In this document: positions 14,178-22,356 of the stretch, in pieces
How the letters are laid out: each line of letters starts with the position of its first letter
Numbering within the stretch: the first letter of the stretch is position 1
DNA from: Pirellulales bacterium
GTDB lineage: Bacteria; Planctomycetota; Planctomycetia; Pirellulales; JAICIG01
DNA: 39,351 nucleotides
Direction: 5' to 3'
Assembly (NCBI GenBank): GCA_035533075.1
Contig: DATLUO010000249.1
Coordinates: forward strand, 1-39,351
The notes under the pieces: generated by a model
Database searches by the model: none
What the model saw: only the letters and a program-made list of their open reading frames with translations
What the model was told of the DNA's origin: nothing
Position numbers and translations under genes: made by a program

Positions 14178-15122
14178 TTACCAGCGGACATCGCGGCGCG
14201 GACTCATGGGCCAGCGGGCGTCGATTTCGCGGATGTTAGCCAGGGCCGATTCGTCAAGATCGGGCGGGATCATGATCTGCACTTCGGCAAACAGGTCGCC
14301 CGGCGGCCGGCCCGCCACGGCCACGCCGTGCCCCTTGATGCGGAGCTTGCGGCCGCTGGAGCTGCCCGGCGGCACGCGCAACGAGACGGTCCCTTGCGGC
14401 GTCGGCACGTCGACTTTGGCCCCCTCGGCGGCCTCGCGCAGCGTGAGCGGCAGCCGGACGTAAAGGTGGTCGCCGCGCCGCGTGAAATACGGATGCGATG
14501 CCACACGGACCGTCACGAACAAATTTCCCCGCGGACCGCCGTTGAGACCCGGGTCTCCGCGGCCCCGCAGGCGCAGCTTCTTGCCGTCTTCGATGCCGGC
14601 CGGGATTTTGACCGTCAGCGTCTCCGTCTCGCCGCTTTCGTGCTGCAAGGTGAGCTGCGTCTCGCCGCCGCTCACCGCCAGGTTGAAAGGAATCTCGACT
14701 TGGGCCGTCACATCGGCCCCGGCCAGGCCGCCGGCGGCGCGACCGCGCCGTGGCCCTCCGCCGCGGCGCCGCATCTGGCTGAAGATGTCGCCAAAGCCGC
14801 CGGGCGCCTCGCCTCCAAAGAACTGGGCAAAGTCGAAACCTTCGGGCCCCGCGTTGGACGACCAGGTGCCGCCAGCCCGCGGACCGCCGCCTTGCGCCGC
14901 CTGCTCGAAGGCGCTGCCGTAGCGGTCGTACAACTCGCGCTTCTTGGGATCTTTCAGCACGTCGTAGGCGGCCTGGATCTCCTGGAACTTCTTCTTGGCG
15001 TTCTTGTCGTCGGGGTTGACGTCGGGGTGAAATTTGCGCGCCAGCTTCGCGTAGGCCTTATCGATTTCGGCCTGCGAAGCGCCGCGGTTGATGTCCAGCG
15101 ATTTGTAGTAGTCTTCTGCCAT
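14178..15122 (-). CDS. DnaJ/CbpA-type Hsp40 co-chaperone without zinc finger
   Basis: A protein of 314 aa. The start giving MAEDYYKSLDINRG matches where J domains begin. The J domain spans residues 1-70 with HPD at 32-34 (FHPDVNPDD). A Gly/Phe-rich linker follows (about 76-130, with FGGEAPGGFGDIFSQMRRR). Two C-terminal beta-domains follow, with AQVEIPFNLAVSGGETQLTL and VPTPQGTVSLRVPPGSSSG...LRIKGHG. There is no CXXCXGXG zinc-finger block, so it is a class II (CbpA/DnaJ2-like) co-chaperone. It should stimulate ATP hydrolysis by a partner Hsp70, most likely the Hsp70 encoded 26 bases upstream. It runs leftward in one chaperone operon that continues into rnpA-yidD. Confidence 0.93.
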   Translation of the reverse strand: MAEDYYKSLDINRGASQAEIDKAYAKLARKFHPDVNPDDKNAKKKFQEIQAAYDVLKDPKKRELYDRYGSAFEQAAQGGGPRAGGTWSSNAGPEGFDFAQFFGGEAPGGFGDIFSQMRRRGGGPRRGRAAGGLAGADVTAQVEIPFNLAVSGGETQLTLQHESGETETLTVKIPAGIEDGKKLRLRGRGDPGLNGGPRGNLFVTVRVASHPYFTRRGDHLYVRLPLTLREAAEGAKVDVPTPQGTVSLRVPPGSSSGRKLRIKGHGVAVAGRPPGDLFAEVQIMIPPDLDESALANIREIDARWPMSPRRDVRW

Positions 15123-15148
15123 CTCACCTAGCATAGCAGACCGCGGCC

Positions 15149-16690
15149 CTAGGCGCCGACGATCCGCTTTCGCCATTCGTCGAGCTGCTCGCGGCCGAGG
15201 CTGTTGTCGCGATTGATCTCTTGCTGCGCCTTGCGGCCGGTGCCGGCCACACCCACTTGCACCGACAAGCGGCCGTCGGCCCCATAACGGAACTCGACGT
15301 CGATCGGCGAACGGGCCGGCAAGCCGCGCGGCAAGTCGCGAATCACGCACGTGCCCAGCGGCGTGCAGGCTTCGGGCGACGGGCTTTCACCCTCGACAAT
15401 CTGCACCAGAATCGATCCCTGGTTGTCTTTCGACGTCTTGAACGCGCGGTGCGCCTTCACCGGCAACGTCGTGTTGCGGGGAATCAGCACCGCCGTGCGC
15501 TTGCGCTTGGTCGTCGGGTCGGTGCCCACCACGCCCAGGCTGTGCGAGTTTACGTTGCGCACCTTGAAGGCCGGCGGTTGGCCCTGACTCCTGGCCAGAA
15601 TCAACCCGGCCTGCAAAGCGGCCCCCTGGGCCACCGCCTCGTCGGGCGAAACCGAAGCGTCGGGTTCTTTGCCCGAAATCTGACGCAGCATGTCGACCAC
15701 CATCGGCATCCGCGACGAGCCGCCGACCAGCAACACGCGGTCGATGGCGCCCCAGTCGAGATCGGCCGCCCGCAGCACCTGCCGCACGGTGAACTGCGTG
15801 CGGTCGAGCAGGTCGCGGGTGATTTCCTGAAAGTGTTCGCGGGTCACTTCCACGCGCAGCGACTCGCCGCGGAAATGGCAGGTGACCGAGGCTTTCTTGC
15901 GGGCCGAGAGGGCCCGCTTGGCGTCTTCGCACTCCCGCCACAGCCCGCCGGCCGTGCTCGGATCGGTGCGCGGGTCGAACCGCGGATCGTGGCGATGCGC
16001 CTTCAAAAACTCCTCGGCCACAAAGTCGAGCAGCCGCTGGTCCCAGTCGCGGCCGCCGAGCTGCACGTCGCCGTCGGTGGCCAAGGCCGTAAACTCGGTG
16101 CCTTTGATCTCCATCAACGTCACGTCGAACGTGCCGCCGCCCAAATCATACACCAGCACCTTCTGCGGCGCGTGGGCCTCGCCTTGGGCGTTCAAAAAAC
16201 CTTGCTGGAACCCGAAGGCCACCGCGGCGGCCGTCGGTTCGTTGATGATGTCGAGCACGTCGAGGCCGGCCATGTAGCCCGCGTCTTGCGTTCCTTTGCG
16301 GCGCACCTCATCGAAATAGGCCGGCACGGTAACGACCGCCTTGTCGAACGGCCCGATCTGCCGCGCGGAATCGTCGCGCAGCTTTTTGAGGATGTAGGCC
16401 AGCAAGACTTCGGGTGGGTACTTCTTGTTATCGACCGCGCGGCGATACTCACGCGAGCCCATGTCGCGCTTGGCGCAATCGGCCACGCGCTCGGCTTCGG
16501 TGGCCATGGCCTTGACCGCCTCTTTGCCCACGACGACGTCGTCCCCGTCGAACAGCACCACGCTGGGCGTGGTCAGGTCGCCTTCGGCATTGGGCACGGT
16601 GACCGGCCGCCCGGTGTCGTCCAGCCGCGCCACGGCGGAGAACGTGGTGCCCAGGTCGATGCCAACGGCGGGTCCGAGAGGAGAGGTCAT
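15149..16690 (-). CDS. Hsp70-family chaperone, short form
   Basis: A protein of 513 aa against about 610-640 for DnaK. The actin-like ATPase is complete: phosphate-1 GIDLGTTFSAV (about residues 10-20), INEPTAAAVAFG, phosphate-2 VYDLGGGTFDVT (about 182-193) and the adenosine motif LLVGGSSRMPMV (about 318-329). A beta-type substrate-binding part follows (SHSLGVVGTDPTTKRKRTAVLIPRNTTLP, then QGSILVQIVEGESPSPEACT), ending about residue 490 with a short Arg/Lys-rich tail. The long helical lid of DnaK is missing. It would be a cytoplasmic Hsp70 of reduced form. It is followed closely by the DnaJ-like gene. Upstream it is separated from a second Hsp70 gene by a strong inverted repeat. No obvious ribosome site precedes the ATG. 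Confidence 0.93.
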   Translation of the reverse strand: MTSPLGPAVGIDLGTTFSAVARLDDTGRPVTVPNAEGDLTTPSVVLFDGDDVVVGKEAVKAMATEAERVADCAKRDMGSREYRRAVDNKKYPPEVLLAYILKKLRDDSARQIGPFDKAVVTVPAYFDEVRRKGTQDAGYMAGLDVLDIINEPTAAAVAFGFQQGFLNAQGEAHAPQKVLVYDLGGGTFDVTLMEIKGTEFTALATDGDVQLGGRDWDQRLLDFVAEEFLKAHRHDPRFDPRTDPSTAGGLWRECEDAKRALSARKKASVTCHFRGESLRVEVTREHFQEITRDLLDRTQFTVRQVLRAADLDWGAIDRVLLVGGSSRMPMVVDMLRQISGKEPDASVSPDEAVAQGAALQAGLILARSQGQPPAFKVRNVNSHSLGVVGTDPTTKRKRTAVLIPRNTTLPVKAHRAFKTSKDNQGSILVQIVEGESPSPEACTPLGTCVIRDLPRGLPARSPIDVEFRYGADGRLSVQVGVAGTGRKAQQEINRDNSLGREQLDEWRKRIVGA

Positions 16691-16708
16691 GCGAGCGAGT
16701 TATCGACA

Positions 16709-16804
16709 GTAGGGTGGGACCAGCGAGCTTGCGAGCGCCGGCCCACCGTAATCGACGTCGCCAACGGTGGGCCGGCGCTCGCAAGCTCGCTGGTCCCACC
16801 CTAC
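16709..16804. repeat. Perfect 39-bp inverted repeat (two copies of the dispersed palindromic element)
   Basis: Two copies of the GTAGGGTGGG element face each other: 16709-16747 and 16766-16804, with 18 bases between. The right arm is the exact reverse complement of the left arm over 39 bases. In RNA this would be a 39-bp stem. It lies in the gap between the two Hsp70 genes, before the start of the downstream one. It could end transcription, stabilise the downstream mRNA or be a target for RNase III; the sequence does not decide. Confidence 0.9.
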
Positions 16805-16843
16805 GTTCGTTGCCAAACCAAAAACAAAAATCATCGTTTGCAC

Positions 16844-19024
16844 CTAGTGGCTAGCTTCGGGTGCCGCGGGGGCTTCCACTTTCCAGGGAAACAGGCCCGG
16901 AGGCAAGCCGAGAAAGTTTCCACTCGGGTTGAGCCAGCACAGTATATAGTAGCCAAGCACCAGACCGATGACGGCCGACAATCCGAAACCGACCACGCTC
17001 ACCATGCCGCTGGTGCTCTTGCGTGGCTGGATTCTCGGCGTCGAAGTCGCCGGCGGCGATGGGGCCGCCAGCGGCGCCGCGGCCGGAGCCGCCATGGGCT
17101 GCGGATTCAGCGGACGCGGCGAGACGGGCTGCGACCACGCTGCCGGCCGGGCCGCTTCACCCGCCGCCGGTGCCGCGGTCGGCAAACCGGCCAGAAGCGG
17201 CCGCGACATGCTCGACGGCGCCGGTGCGCTGAGCGGCACGGGCCGCGCCGCACCCGCGGGCGCCATCGGCGCGGGAGACGATGGCACAATCGTCGGACTC
17301 GAAATCCCGCTCGGGTTCATCGGAATCGGCATGGTCGCGGCTGGGGGCAACGGAGCCGGGTCCACGGGCACGCTGGCACACTTCGCCTCAGCCGACGCGC
17401 CCAGATGATCGACATTCGCCGCCGGCGCGAACCCCGGCGTGTTCTTGGCCAACTTCAATTCGTCGGCGATGATGTCGGCGAAAACGTCCATGCCGCCGGC
17501 GGTGCTGACGGCTTGCTTCCATCTCGCTATCCGCTCGTCTGACAGGGCGCCTTCGCGTTCGAGCTGCAGCTTCACCTCGCGATTGGTGCCCGGCACCGTC
17601 GCCGACACTTTCAGACGTCCGTTCGTTTCGTACTCGTAGGTGATCTCCACGGGCCAGCCCGCCGGCAGGCCCGGCGGCAGGTCGCGCAGCGAGGTGCGGC
17701 CGATCGACGCGCAGTCGCTGGGCGCTGAGCTTTCGCCCTCCAGCACCTGCACCACGATCGAGCGCTGGTTCTCCATTTTCGTGACGAACCGTTCTTTCAC
17801 CTTGGCGGGCAGCGGCGTGTTGCGCGGAATCACAATCACGTTCCGCTTCCGCTGCGTCTTCGAATCGATGCCTTCGATGCCCAGACTGTGCGAATTGATG
17901 TTGGTGACGGTGAAGGCCGGGGCCTTGGCGCTGTCGGGCTGCGTGGCCAGCAAATAGCCGGCGTAGATCGCGGCCCCGCGGGCCACGGCTTCGTCCGGGT
18001 GAACGCGGCGGTCGGGCTCGATGCCCGAAAGTTGCGAGAGCATGCGGCCGACCATCGGCATGCGCGTGGCGCCGCCGACCAGCAGCAGGCGCTGGATGTC
18101 TTTCCACTCCAGACCGGCGGCGCCGAGCACCTGGCGGGTGGTGTACGACGTTCGCTCCAGCAGATCGGCGGTGATCTGCTCGAACAACTCGCGCGTGACT
18201 TTGACCGTCGTGGAGCTGCCCGCATGATCGACGCGGATGGTGGCGTTTTGTCGGGCACTCAAGGTGCGTTTCGCTTCTTCGACTTCGGTCAGCAGCCGCT
18301 GCAAGCTGGCCGGGTTGGTGCGCGGGTCTTCGCGATGTTCTTTGACGAAGGCTTCGGCGGCGTGATCGGCCAGGCGCATGTCCCAATCTCGGCCGCCCAG
18401 CCGCACGTCGCCGTCGGTGGCCAGGGTGCGGAGGTCGCCGGGCCGCATGTCGAGAACGGTCACGTCGAACGTGCCGCCGCCCAGGTCATACACGAGCACC
18501 TTGAGCGGCTCGCGCACTTCGCCGCTGATCGTGAGATAGCCCAGTTCTTCGCCAAAGGCCAAGGCCGCCGCGGTCGGCTCGTTGACCACATCGAGCACGG
18601 GCAAGGCGGCCATGCTGCCGGCGTCGGCCGTGGCTTTGCGGCGCGGCTCGTCGAAGAACGCCGGCACGGTGATCACCGCCCGGAAATCGGGCCCCAGCGT
18701 CCGCAGGATGTCGGCCTTGAGTTTCTTCAGCACCCAGGCCTGCACCACTTCGGGCGGCATATATTCGCCGCAGATGGCCCGCGAATAGACCGGGCTGCCC
18801 ATATCGCGCTTGACACACTCGGCGAACCGCGTCGGCTTGAGCGGGCCGACTTTTTTCGCCTCTTTGCCGACGACGATCTCGTCGTCTTCGAACAGCACGA
18901 CGCTGGGCGTGAGAACATCGCCTTCGCTGTTGTGAATCATGGCCGTCTTGCCCGACTCTTGCAGCCAGGAGACGGCGGAGTAGGTGGTTCCCAGATCGAT
19001 TCCAACGGCTCGGTTTCTCGACAT
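16844..19024 (-). CDS. Hsp70-family chaperone with C-terminal membrane anchor
   Basis: A protein of 726 aa. The ATPase is complete: GIDLGTTYSAV at residues 8-18, VNEPTAAALAFG at about 147-158, VYDLGGGTFDVTVLD at 178-192 and LLLVGGATRMPMV at 313-325. The beta-type substrate-binding part (SHSLGIEGIDSKTQRKRN, IPRNTPLPAKV, VQVLEGESSAPSD) continues to about residue 505. Instead of a DnaK lid there is a short helical piece and a long Pro/Ala/Ser/Met-rich linker (about 545-665). One transmembrane segment at about 674-698 (SVVGFGLSAVIGLVLGYYILCW) and 28 more residues end the protein. The chaperone domain should thus face the cytoplasm while held at the membrane. It is 13 bases downstream of the leucine-rich-repeat gene. 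Related to, but clearly different from, the 513-aa Hsp70 downstream. Confidence 0.94.
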   Translation of the reverse strand: MSRNRAVGIDLGTTYSAVSWLQESGKTAMIHNSEGDVLTPSVVLFEDDEIVVGKEAKKVGPLKPTRFAECVKRDMGSPVYSRAICGEYMPPEVVQAWVLKKLKADILRTLGPDFRAVITVPAFFDEPRRKATADAGSMAALPVLDVVNEPTAAALAFGEELGYLTISGEVREPLKVLVYDLGGGTFDVTVLDMRPGDLRTLATDGDVRLGGRDWDMRLADHAAEAFVKEHREDPRTNPASLQRLLTEVEEAKRTLSARQNATIRVDHAGSSTTVKVTRELFEQITADLLERTSYTTRQVLGAAGLEWKDIQRLLLVGGATRMPMVGRMLSQLSGIEPDRRVHPDEAVARGAAIYAGYLLATQPDSAKAPAFTVTNINSHSLGIEGIDSKTQRKRNVIVIPRNTPLPAKVKERFVTKMENQRSIVVQVLEGESSAPSDCASIGRTSLRDLPPGLPAGWPVEITYEYETNGRLKVSATVPGTNREVKLQLEREGALSDERIARWKQAVSTAGGMDVFADIIADELKLAKNTPGFAPAANVDHLGASAEAKCASVPVDPAPLPPAATMPIPMNPSGISSPTIVPSSPAPMAPAGAARPVPLSAPAPSSMSRPLLAGLPTAAPAAGEAARPAAWSQPVSPRPLNPQPMAAPAAAPLAAPSPPATSTPRIQPRKSTSGMVSVVGFGLSAVIGLVLGYYILCWLNPSGNFLGLPPGLFPWKVEAPAAPEASH

Positions 19025-19036
19025 GTTAGCGGTGGC

Positions 19037-19867
19037 TCACTGCACTCGCACGCCAAAGTTCTTCAGGGCCGCAAGCTGCTCGTTCTTGGCGGCGTCGGTC
19101 AGCGGATTGTCTGCCAGATAGAGCCGCAAGTAGGGAGCGAACCGCTTTTCGCCTTCGGCATCGGCCTTGGCCGAGGCCACCAACGGCGCCAGATCGTGAA
19201 TCTTGTTCCGCTCCAGAAAGAGCATGCTCAGCCGCTTGAAGTTGCCGATTGCGGTAATGTCTTCAATCTGGTTGTCGCTGAGCTTCAACAGCGATAGGTC
19301 TTTCAGCTCCGCCAGCGGCGCCAGGTTCGTCACCTGGTTCTTCGAGAGGTCGAGCGACGAAAGCTTGGCCAGCTTGGCCAACGGCGCCAGGTCGGAGACC
19401 TTGTTGCCCGACATGTACAGCGCCGAAAGCTTGCCCAGCGCCTCCAGCGACGGCAAGGCGGCGATCTGGTTGTTCGAGAGTTCCACATATTGCAGAGCCT
19501 TGAGGTTCGCCAGCGGAGCCACGTCGGCCAGCTTGTTTTGCGACAGGTCGAGCGATTGCAAATTGGCCAGGTTCGTCAGCGGCTTGATATCGGCCACTTC
19601 GTTCTGGGCCAGATTGATCAGCGCCAGATTGGTGCATTTCTCCAGTCCGGTCAGGTCGCGAATCTGCTTGCCCTTGGCTTCTAAAATGAACACCTTCCGC
19701 AGGTCGTCGTCGGTGAGCGTGGTGCTCGGATCGCGCTTGTCGAACAGCGTGGCCCGCACGGCCGTCTCCAGGTTCTTGTCGGGGAAGATGTCGGCCAAGG
19801 CGGTCCGGGCGATGCCGAGCGTGGCATAGACGATTGCGAACAGCAATCCGATGCGGTGCCTATTCAT
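19037..19867 (-). CDS. Secreted leucine-rich-repeat protein (internalin-like LRR)
   Basis: A protein of 276 aa. A signal peptide covers residues 1-25 (MNRHRIGLLFAIVYATLGIA, cleavage likely after ALA). Then a short cap (IFPDKNLETAVRATLF) is followed by about eight 22-residue leucine-rich repeats of the form 'L..L..L.L..N.I.D..PL..L', from about residue 68 to 230, and a C-terminal cap with YLRLYLADNPLTDAAK. The repeats match the bacterial internalin type rather than the plant or ribonuclease inhibitor types. It should bind a protein or glycan in the periplasm or at the surface. It is the first gene of the chaperone run: the anchored Hsp70 starts 13 bases after its stop. GAGAGGA about ten bases before the ATG supports the start. 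Confidence 0.92.
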   Translation of the reverse strand: MNRHRIGLLFAIVYATLGIARTALADIFPDKNLETAVRATLFDKRDPSTTLTDDDLRKVFILEAKGKQIRDLTGLEKCTNLALINLAQNEVADIKPLTNLANLQSLDLSQNKLADVAPLANLKALQYVELSNNQIAALPSLEALGKLSALYMSGNKVSDLAPLAKLAKLSSLDLSKNQVTNLAPLAELKDLSLLKLSDNQIEDITAIGNFKRLSMLFLERNKIHDLAPLVASAKADAEGEKRFAPYLRLYLADNPLTDAAKNEQLAALKNFGVRVQ

Positions 19868-19897
19868 GGTGGGTTGTCCTCTCTTCTGGATGCTAAC

Positions 19898-19970
19898 GTA
19901 GGGTGGGACCAGCGAGCTTGCGAGCCCCGGCCCACCGACGAAGGGTTCAGGGTTCAGGGTTCTGGGTTCT
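19898..19970. repeat. Dispersed palindromic repeat, copy 5, followed by GGGTTCA heptamers
   Basis: 19898-19936 is a copy of the GTAGGGTGGG element with one change (CCCCGG for CGCCGG). It is followed after a short spacer by three to four copies of GGGTTCA/GGGTTCT. The same order, palindrome then heptamer run, occurs at 2593-2711 and 6278-6398 with a different heptamer (CAGGCGT). Confidence 0.8.
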
Positions 19971-20008
19971 CAATTAAGCCTAATAAGCGGCCCGGCCGTC
20001 GGCAAGTT

Positions 20009-21067
20009 TCAAGTCCGGCGTCCGGCCATCAACTCGTCGGCATAGGCGAACAATGCCGGTGTGCCGCCGGTGTGCAGGAAGACCACCGGCCGATCGGCGG
20101 GCAAACGTCCGTGCCGCACGTCGTCGATCAATGCCGCCAGTGCTTTGGACGTATAAACCGGATCGAGCAAAATACCCTCCGTCGTGGCCAACAACTCGAA
20201 GGCCGCCATCCCTTCCGGCGACGGCAAGCCATAGCCGGGGCCGATATACGCCAGCGTGGTGTCGACGTCGTCGGGTTCGACCCACGATGGCCTGGCGGCC
20301 GCATCGATCAGGCCGATCAGCTCGGCCGCCTGGTTCGCGGTCTTGGCCAGGTCGGTCGGATGGTGCCACGGCCAGCGAATCGGGGCCACGACGCGCACCG
20401 CCACATCCGAGCCGAGGAGCGCCTTGCCCAGCAGCAGCCCGGACGCCGTCGAACCGGCCGACGCCACATAGACCGCGCTCGGCGAGAGCCGATGTTCGTG
20501 ACACTGCTCCATGATCTCAGCGAAGCCGAGCGCGTAGCTCAGTGCCGCCCGTGGCTTGACCACTTCGTTTTCCCAGGAGTAGACCCGCTTTCCCTGGGCG
20601 CGAAGCTCGTTTGCCCGTGCGGCCAGCCGCTCGTACAACTCCGGCCCTAACGGCAGATCGACCATCTCGACGGTGGCGCCCAGCAGATAGTCGAGCAGCA
20701 AGTTTCCCTGCACCGGGGCATCCGGGGGGCCGCCGAGCAGCAGGTGACATTCGAGGCCCAGCTTGGCGCAGGCGGCGGCGGTCTGGCGGCAGTTGTTCGA
20801 TTGCACGCCGGCGCCCCAGACCAGCATCTCGGCGCCTTGCTCCAAAGCGTGGGCCAGCAGGAACTCGTTGTGCCGGGCTTTGTTGCCGCCAAAGGCCAGG
20901 CCGGTGCAGTCGTCGCGTTTGATCCACACGGTCGGGCCGCCCAGCGCGGCCGAGAATCTCGGCAACGGCTCCAGCGGCGTCGGCAAATGGGCCAACGAAA
21001 CGCGTGGCACTCGGTCGATTGCACGACGGAGTTGGGTCGCGTTCAAGCTCTGGCTGGTCGCGGTCAT
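20009..21067 (-). CDS. PLP-dependent D-cysteine desulfhydrase / ACC deaminase-family enzyme
   Basis: A protein of 352 aa. AGGA eight bases before the ATG (MTATSQSLNA) fixes the start; an open extension further upstream overlaps the divergent gene and is rejected. The family features are LAHLPTPLEPLPRFSAALGG, VWIKRDDCTGLAFGGNKARHNEFL (Lys63 in GGNKAR binds PLP), GAGVQSNNCRQTAAACAKLG and SAGSTASGLLLG (phosphate-binding Ser/Gly loop). Later LDPVYTSKALAALIDDVRHG and FLHTGGTPALFAY close the fold. Members release sulfide, ammonia and pyruvate from D-cysteine or open 1-aminocyclopropane-1-carboxylate. The two activities cannot be told apart by eye. It acts in the cytoplasm and is divergent from the glycine-zipper gene. 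Confidence 0.9.
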   Translation of the reverse strand: MTATSQSLNATQLRRAIDRVPRVSLAHLPTPLEPLPRFSAALGGPTVWIKRDDCTGLAFGGNKARHNEFLLAHALEQGAEMLVWGAGVQSNNCRQTAAACAKLGLECHLLLGGPPDAPVQGNLLLDYLLGATVEMVDLPLGPELYERLAARANELRAQGKRVYSWENEVVKPRAALSYALGFAEIMEQCHEHRLSPSAVYVASAGSTASGLLLGKALLGSDVAVRVVAPIRWPWHHPTDLAKTANQAAELIGLIDAAARPSWVEPDDVDTTLAYIGPGYGLPSPEGMAAFELLATTEGILLDPVYTSKALAALIDDVRHGRLPADRPVVFLHTGGTPALFAYADELMAGRRT

Positions 21068-21154
21068 CGCAATGTTCCTGGGCTGTACACCGGCACGATC
21101 TTTGCAACCTGTTTGTGCAAGCGGCAGGCAAATACGCTCAACAGGAGCCCGATC

Positions 21155-21790
21155 ATGACCGAACGCACCATTCAACCAGAAGATACGCAGTTTAACCAGG
21201 GTCAGCCCAAGTCGACCAATGCCGATCCGATTACCGGCGAGCCTGGGGCGCATCCGGTGGGCGTTGGCGTCGGCGCCGCGGGCGGAGGAATCACGGGCGC
21301 CGCCATCGGAGCGGCGGCCGGCCCCGTGGGCGCGGCGGTGGGCGCGGTGGCGGGCGCGATCATCGGCGGAATGGCCGGCAAAGACATCGCCGAATCGTAC
21401 GACCCGACGGCCGAAGACGCCTATTGGCGCGAACATTTCCGCACGCGTCCTTACATCGGTCCCGAAGACACCTACGAGCGCTTTGAGCCGGCCTACCGCT
21501 ATGGCTGGGAGTCTCGCCAGAAACACGCCGGGCGAACGTTCGAGGAAGTCGAGCCGGAACTTCAGCAGCACTGGACGACGGCCGCACCCGACATGGGCTG
21601 GGACACGGCCCGACATGCCAGTCGCGACGCCTGGGAACGGCTGGGCGCCACCAGCATGCGGCCCCACGGCTCGGCACCGGGCACGCCGGCCCCCGACATG
21701 GTGCCCGAACTGCGGGGCGAACCCCACGCCGGCCATCCCTCGACGGCCCAGGCAAACGTTGACCGCAGCCGGCCCGCGGAACGACGGTAG
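21155..21790 (+). CDS. Glycine-zipper protein of unknown function
   Basis: A protein of 211 aa starting at an ATG with AGGAG seven bases before it. Residues 1-28 are polar. A glycine-zipper block follows at about 30-75 (VGVGVGAAGGGITGAAIGAAAGPVG..., GxxxG pattern), which in other proteins packs in membranes or oligomers. The rest is conserved-looking: DPTAEDAYWREHFRTRPYIG, FEPAYRYGWESRQKHAGRTFEEVEPELQQHW and a C-terminal Pro-rich tail. This 'AYWRE...RPY...YRYGW' combination occurs in a widespread uncharacterised stress-associated family. No signal peptide is visible. A palindrome of 10-bp arms lies about 35 bases after the stop. Confidence 0.82.
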   Translation: MTERTIQPEDTQFNQGQPKSTNADPITGEPGAHPVGVGVGAAGGGITGAAIGAAAGPVGAAVGAVAGAIIGGMAGKDIAESYDPTAEDAYWREHFRTRPYIGPEDTYERFEPAYRYGWESRQKHAGRTFEEVEPELQQHWTTAAPDMGWDTARHASRDAWERLGATSMRPHGSAPGTPAPDMVPELRGEPHAGHPSTAQANVDRSRPAERR

Positions 21791-21825
21791 TTCGTCGAGA
21801 ACGCGGAGGTGACCCCACCCTTGGC

Positions 21826-21848
21826 CAACTGACAGATTCTGTCAGTTG
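21826..21848. repeat. Perfect 10-bp inverted repeat after the glycine-zipper gene
   Basis: CAACTGACAG, three bases, CTGTCAGTTG. It could be an RNA hairpin but has no following T-run, so it is not a standard intrinsic terminator. It may also be a binding site. Confidence 0.6.
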
Positions 21849-22011
21849 ATCGGGCGTTCCCCGTCCCACCGGCAAGCCAAGCGAAGATCGGCCGGCATGG
21901 CTAAAGCGCTCGCTGGCCGTTTTCCGTTTGCCGTTACCAGTAATACGCGAAACACCGGCCGCGAATTCCAAAAAAGTTCCGCCGGCCACCAGCCAGCCGT
22001 TTGCTCCGCGC

Positions 22012-22356
22012 CATGCGACACGCGTGTCGCCTCGGCGCGCGCCGCCGCAGACGAACGGGCCGCAGGCACTTTGGCCGCGCGCGGCCAAAGTGCCGACCGT
22101 AGCCTTTCGCTCCGCGAGAGGAAAGCCGTTCACCTCGCGACCCATGCGACACGCGTGTCGCATCGGCACGCGCTGCCGGAGACGAACGGGCCGCCGCCAC
22201 TTTGGCCGCGCGCAGCCAAAGTGCCGACCGTAGCCCTTTCGCTCCGCGAAAGGAAAGCCGTTCACCTCGCGACCCATGCGACACGCGTGTCGCATCGGCA
22301 CGCGCCGCCGGAGACGAACGGGCCACGGGCACTTTGGCAGCACGCTGCCAAAAGTG
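22012..22356. repeat. Tandem array of a ~131-bp hairpin-containing unit (two full copies and one partial)
   Basis: Units begin at 22012, 22143 and 22275 with CATGCGACACGCGTGTCGC, itself a palindrome (GCGACACGCGTGTCGC). Each carries a second hairpin with outer arms CACTTTGG/CCAAAGTG (22066-22093, 22198-22223, 22329-22356). The first two also carry a third near-palindrome, CTTTCGCTCCGCGAAAG-like. The third unit stops just after the second hairpin. The period is 131-132 bases. One base pair in the long hairpin is C:G in the first unit, mismatched C/A in the second and A:T in the third. Confidence 0.85.

Noticed and set aside
15221-17542. Rightward open frame of 773 codons opposite the two Hsp70 genes
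   Set aside because: The opposite strand carries two clear Hsp70s. The frame is His/Arg/Gln-rich with no recognisable domain, and crosses a large palindrome.
20009-21736. Longer start for the PLP enzyme extending to 21736
   Set aside because: The extra 223 codons overlap the divergent glycine-zipper gene and have no family similarity. The ATG at 21067 has a ribosome site and a normal family length.
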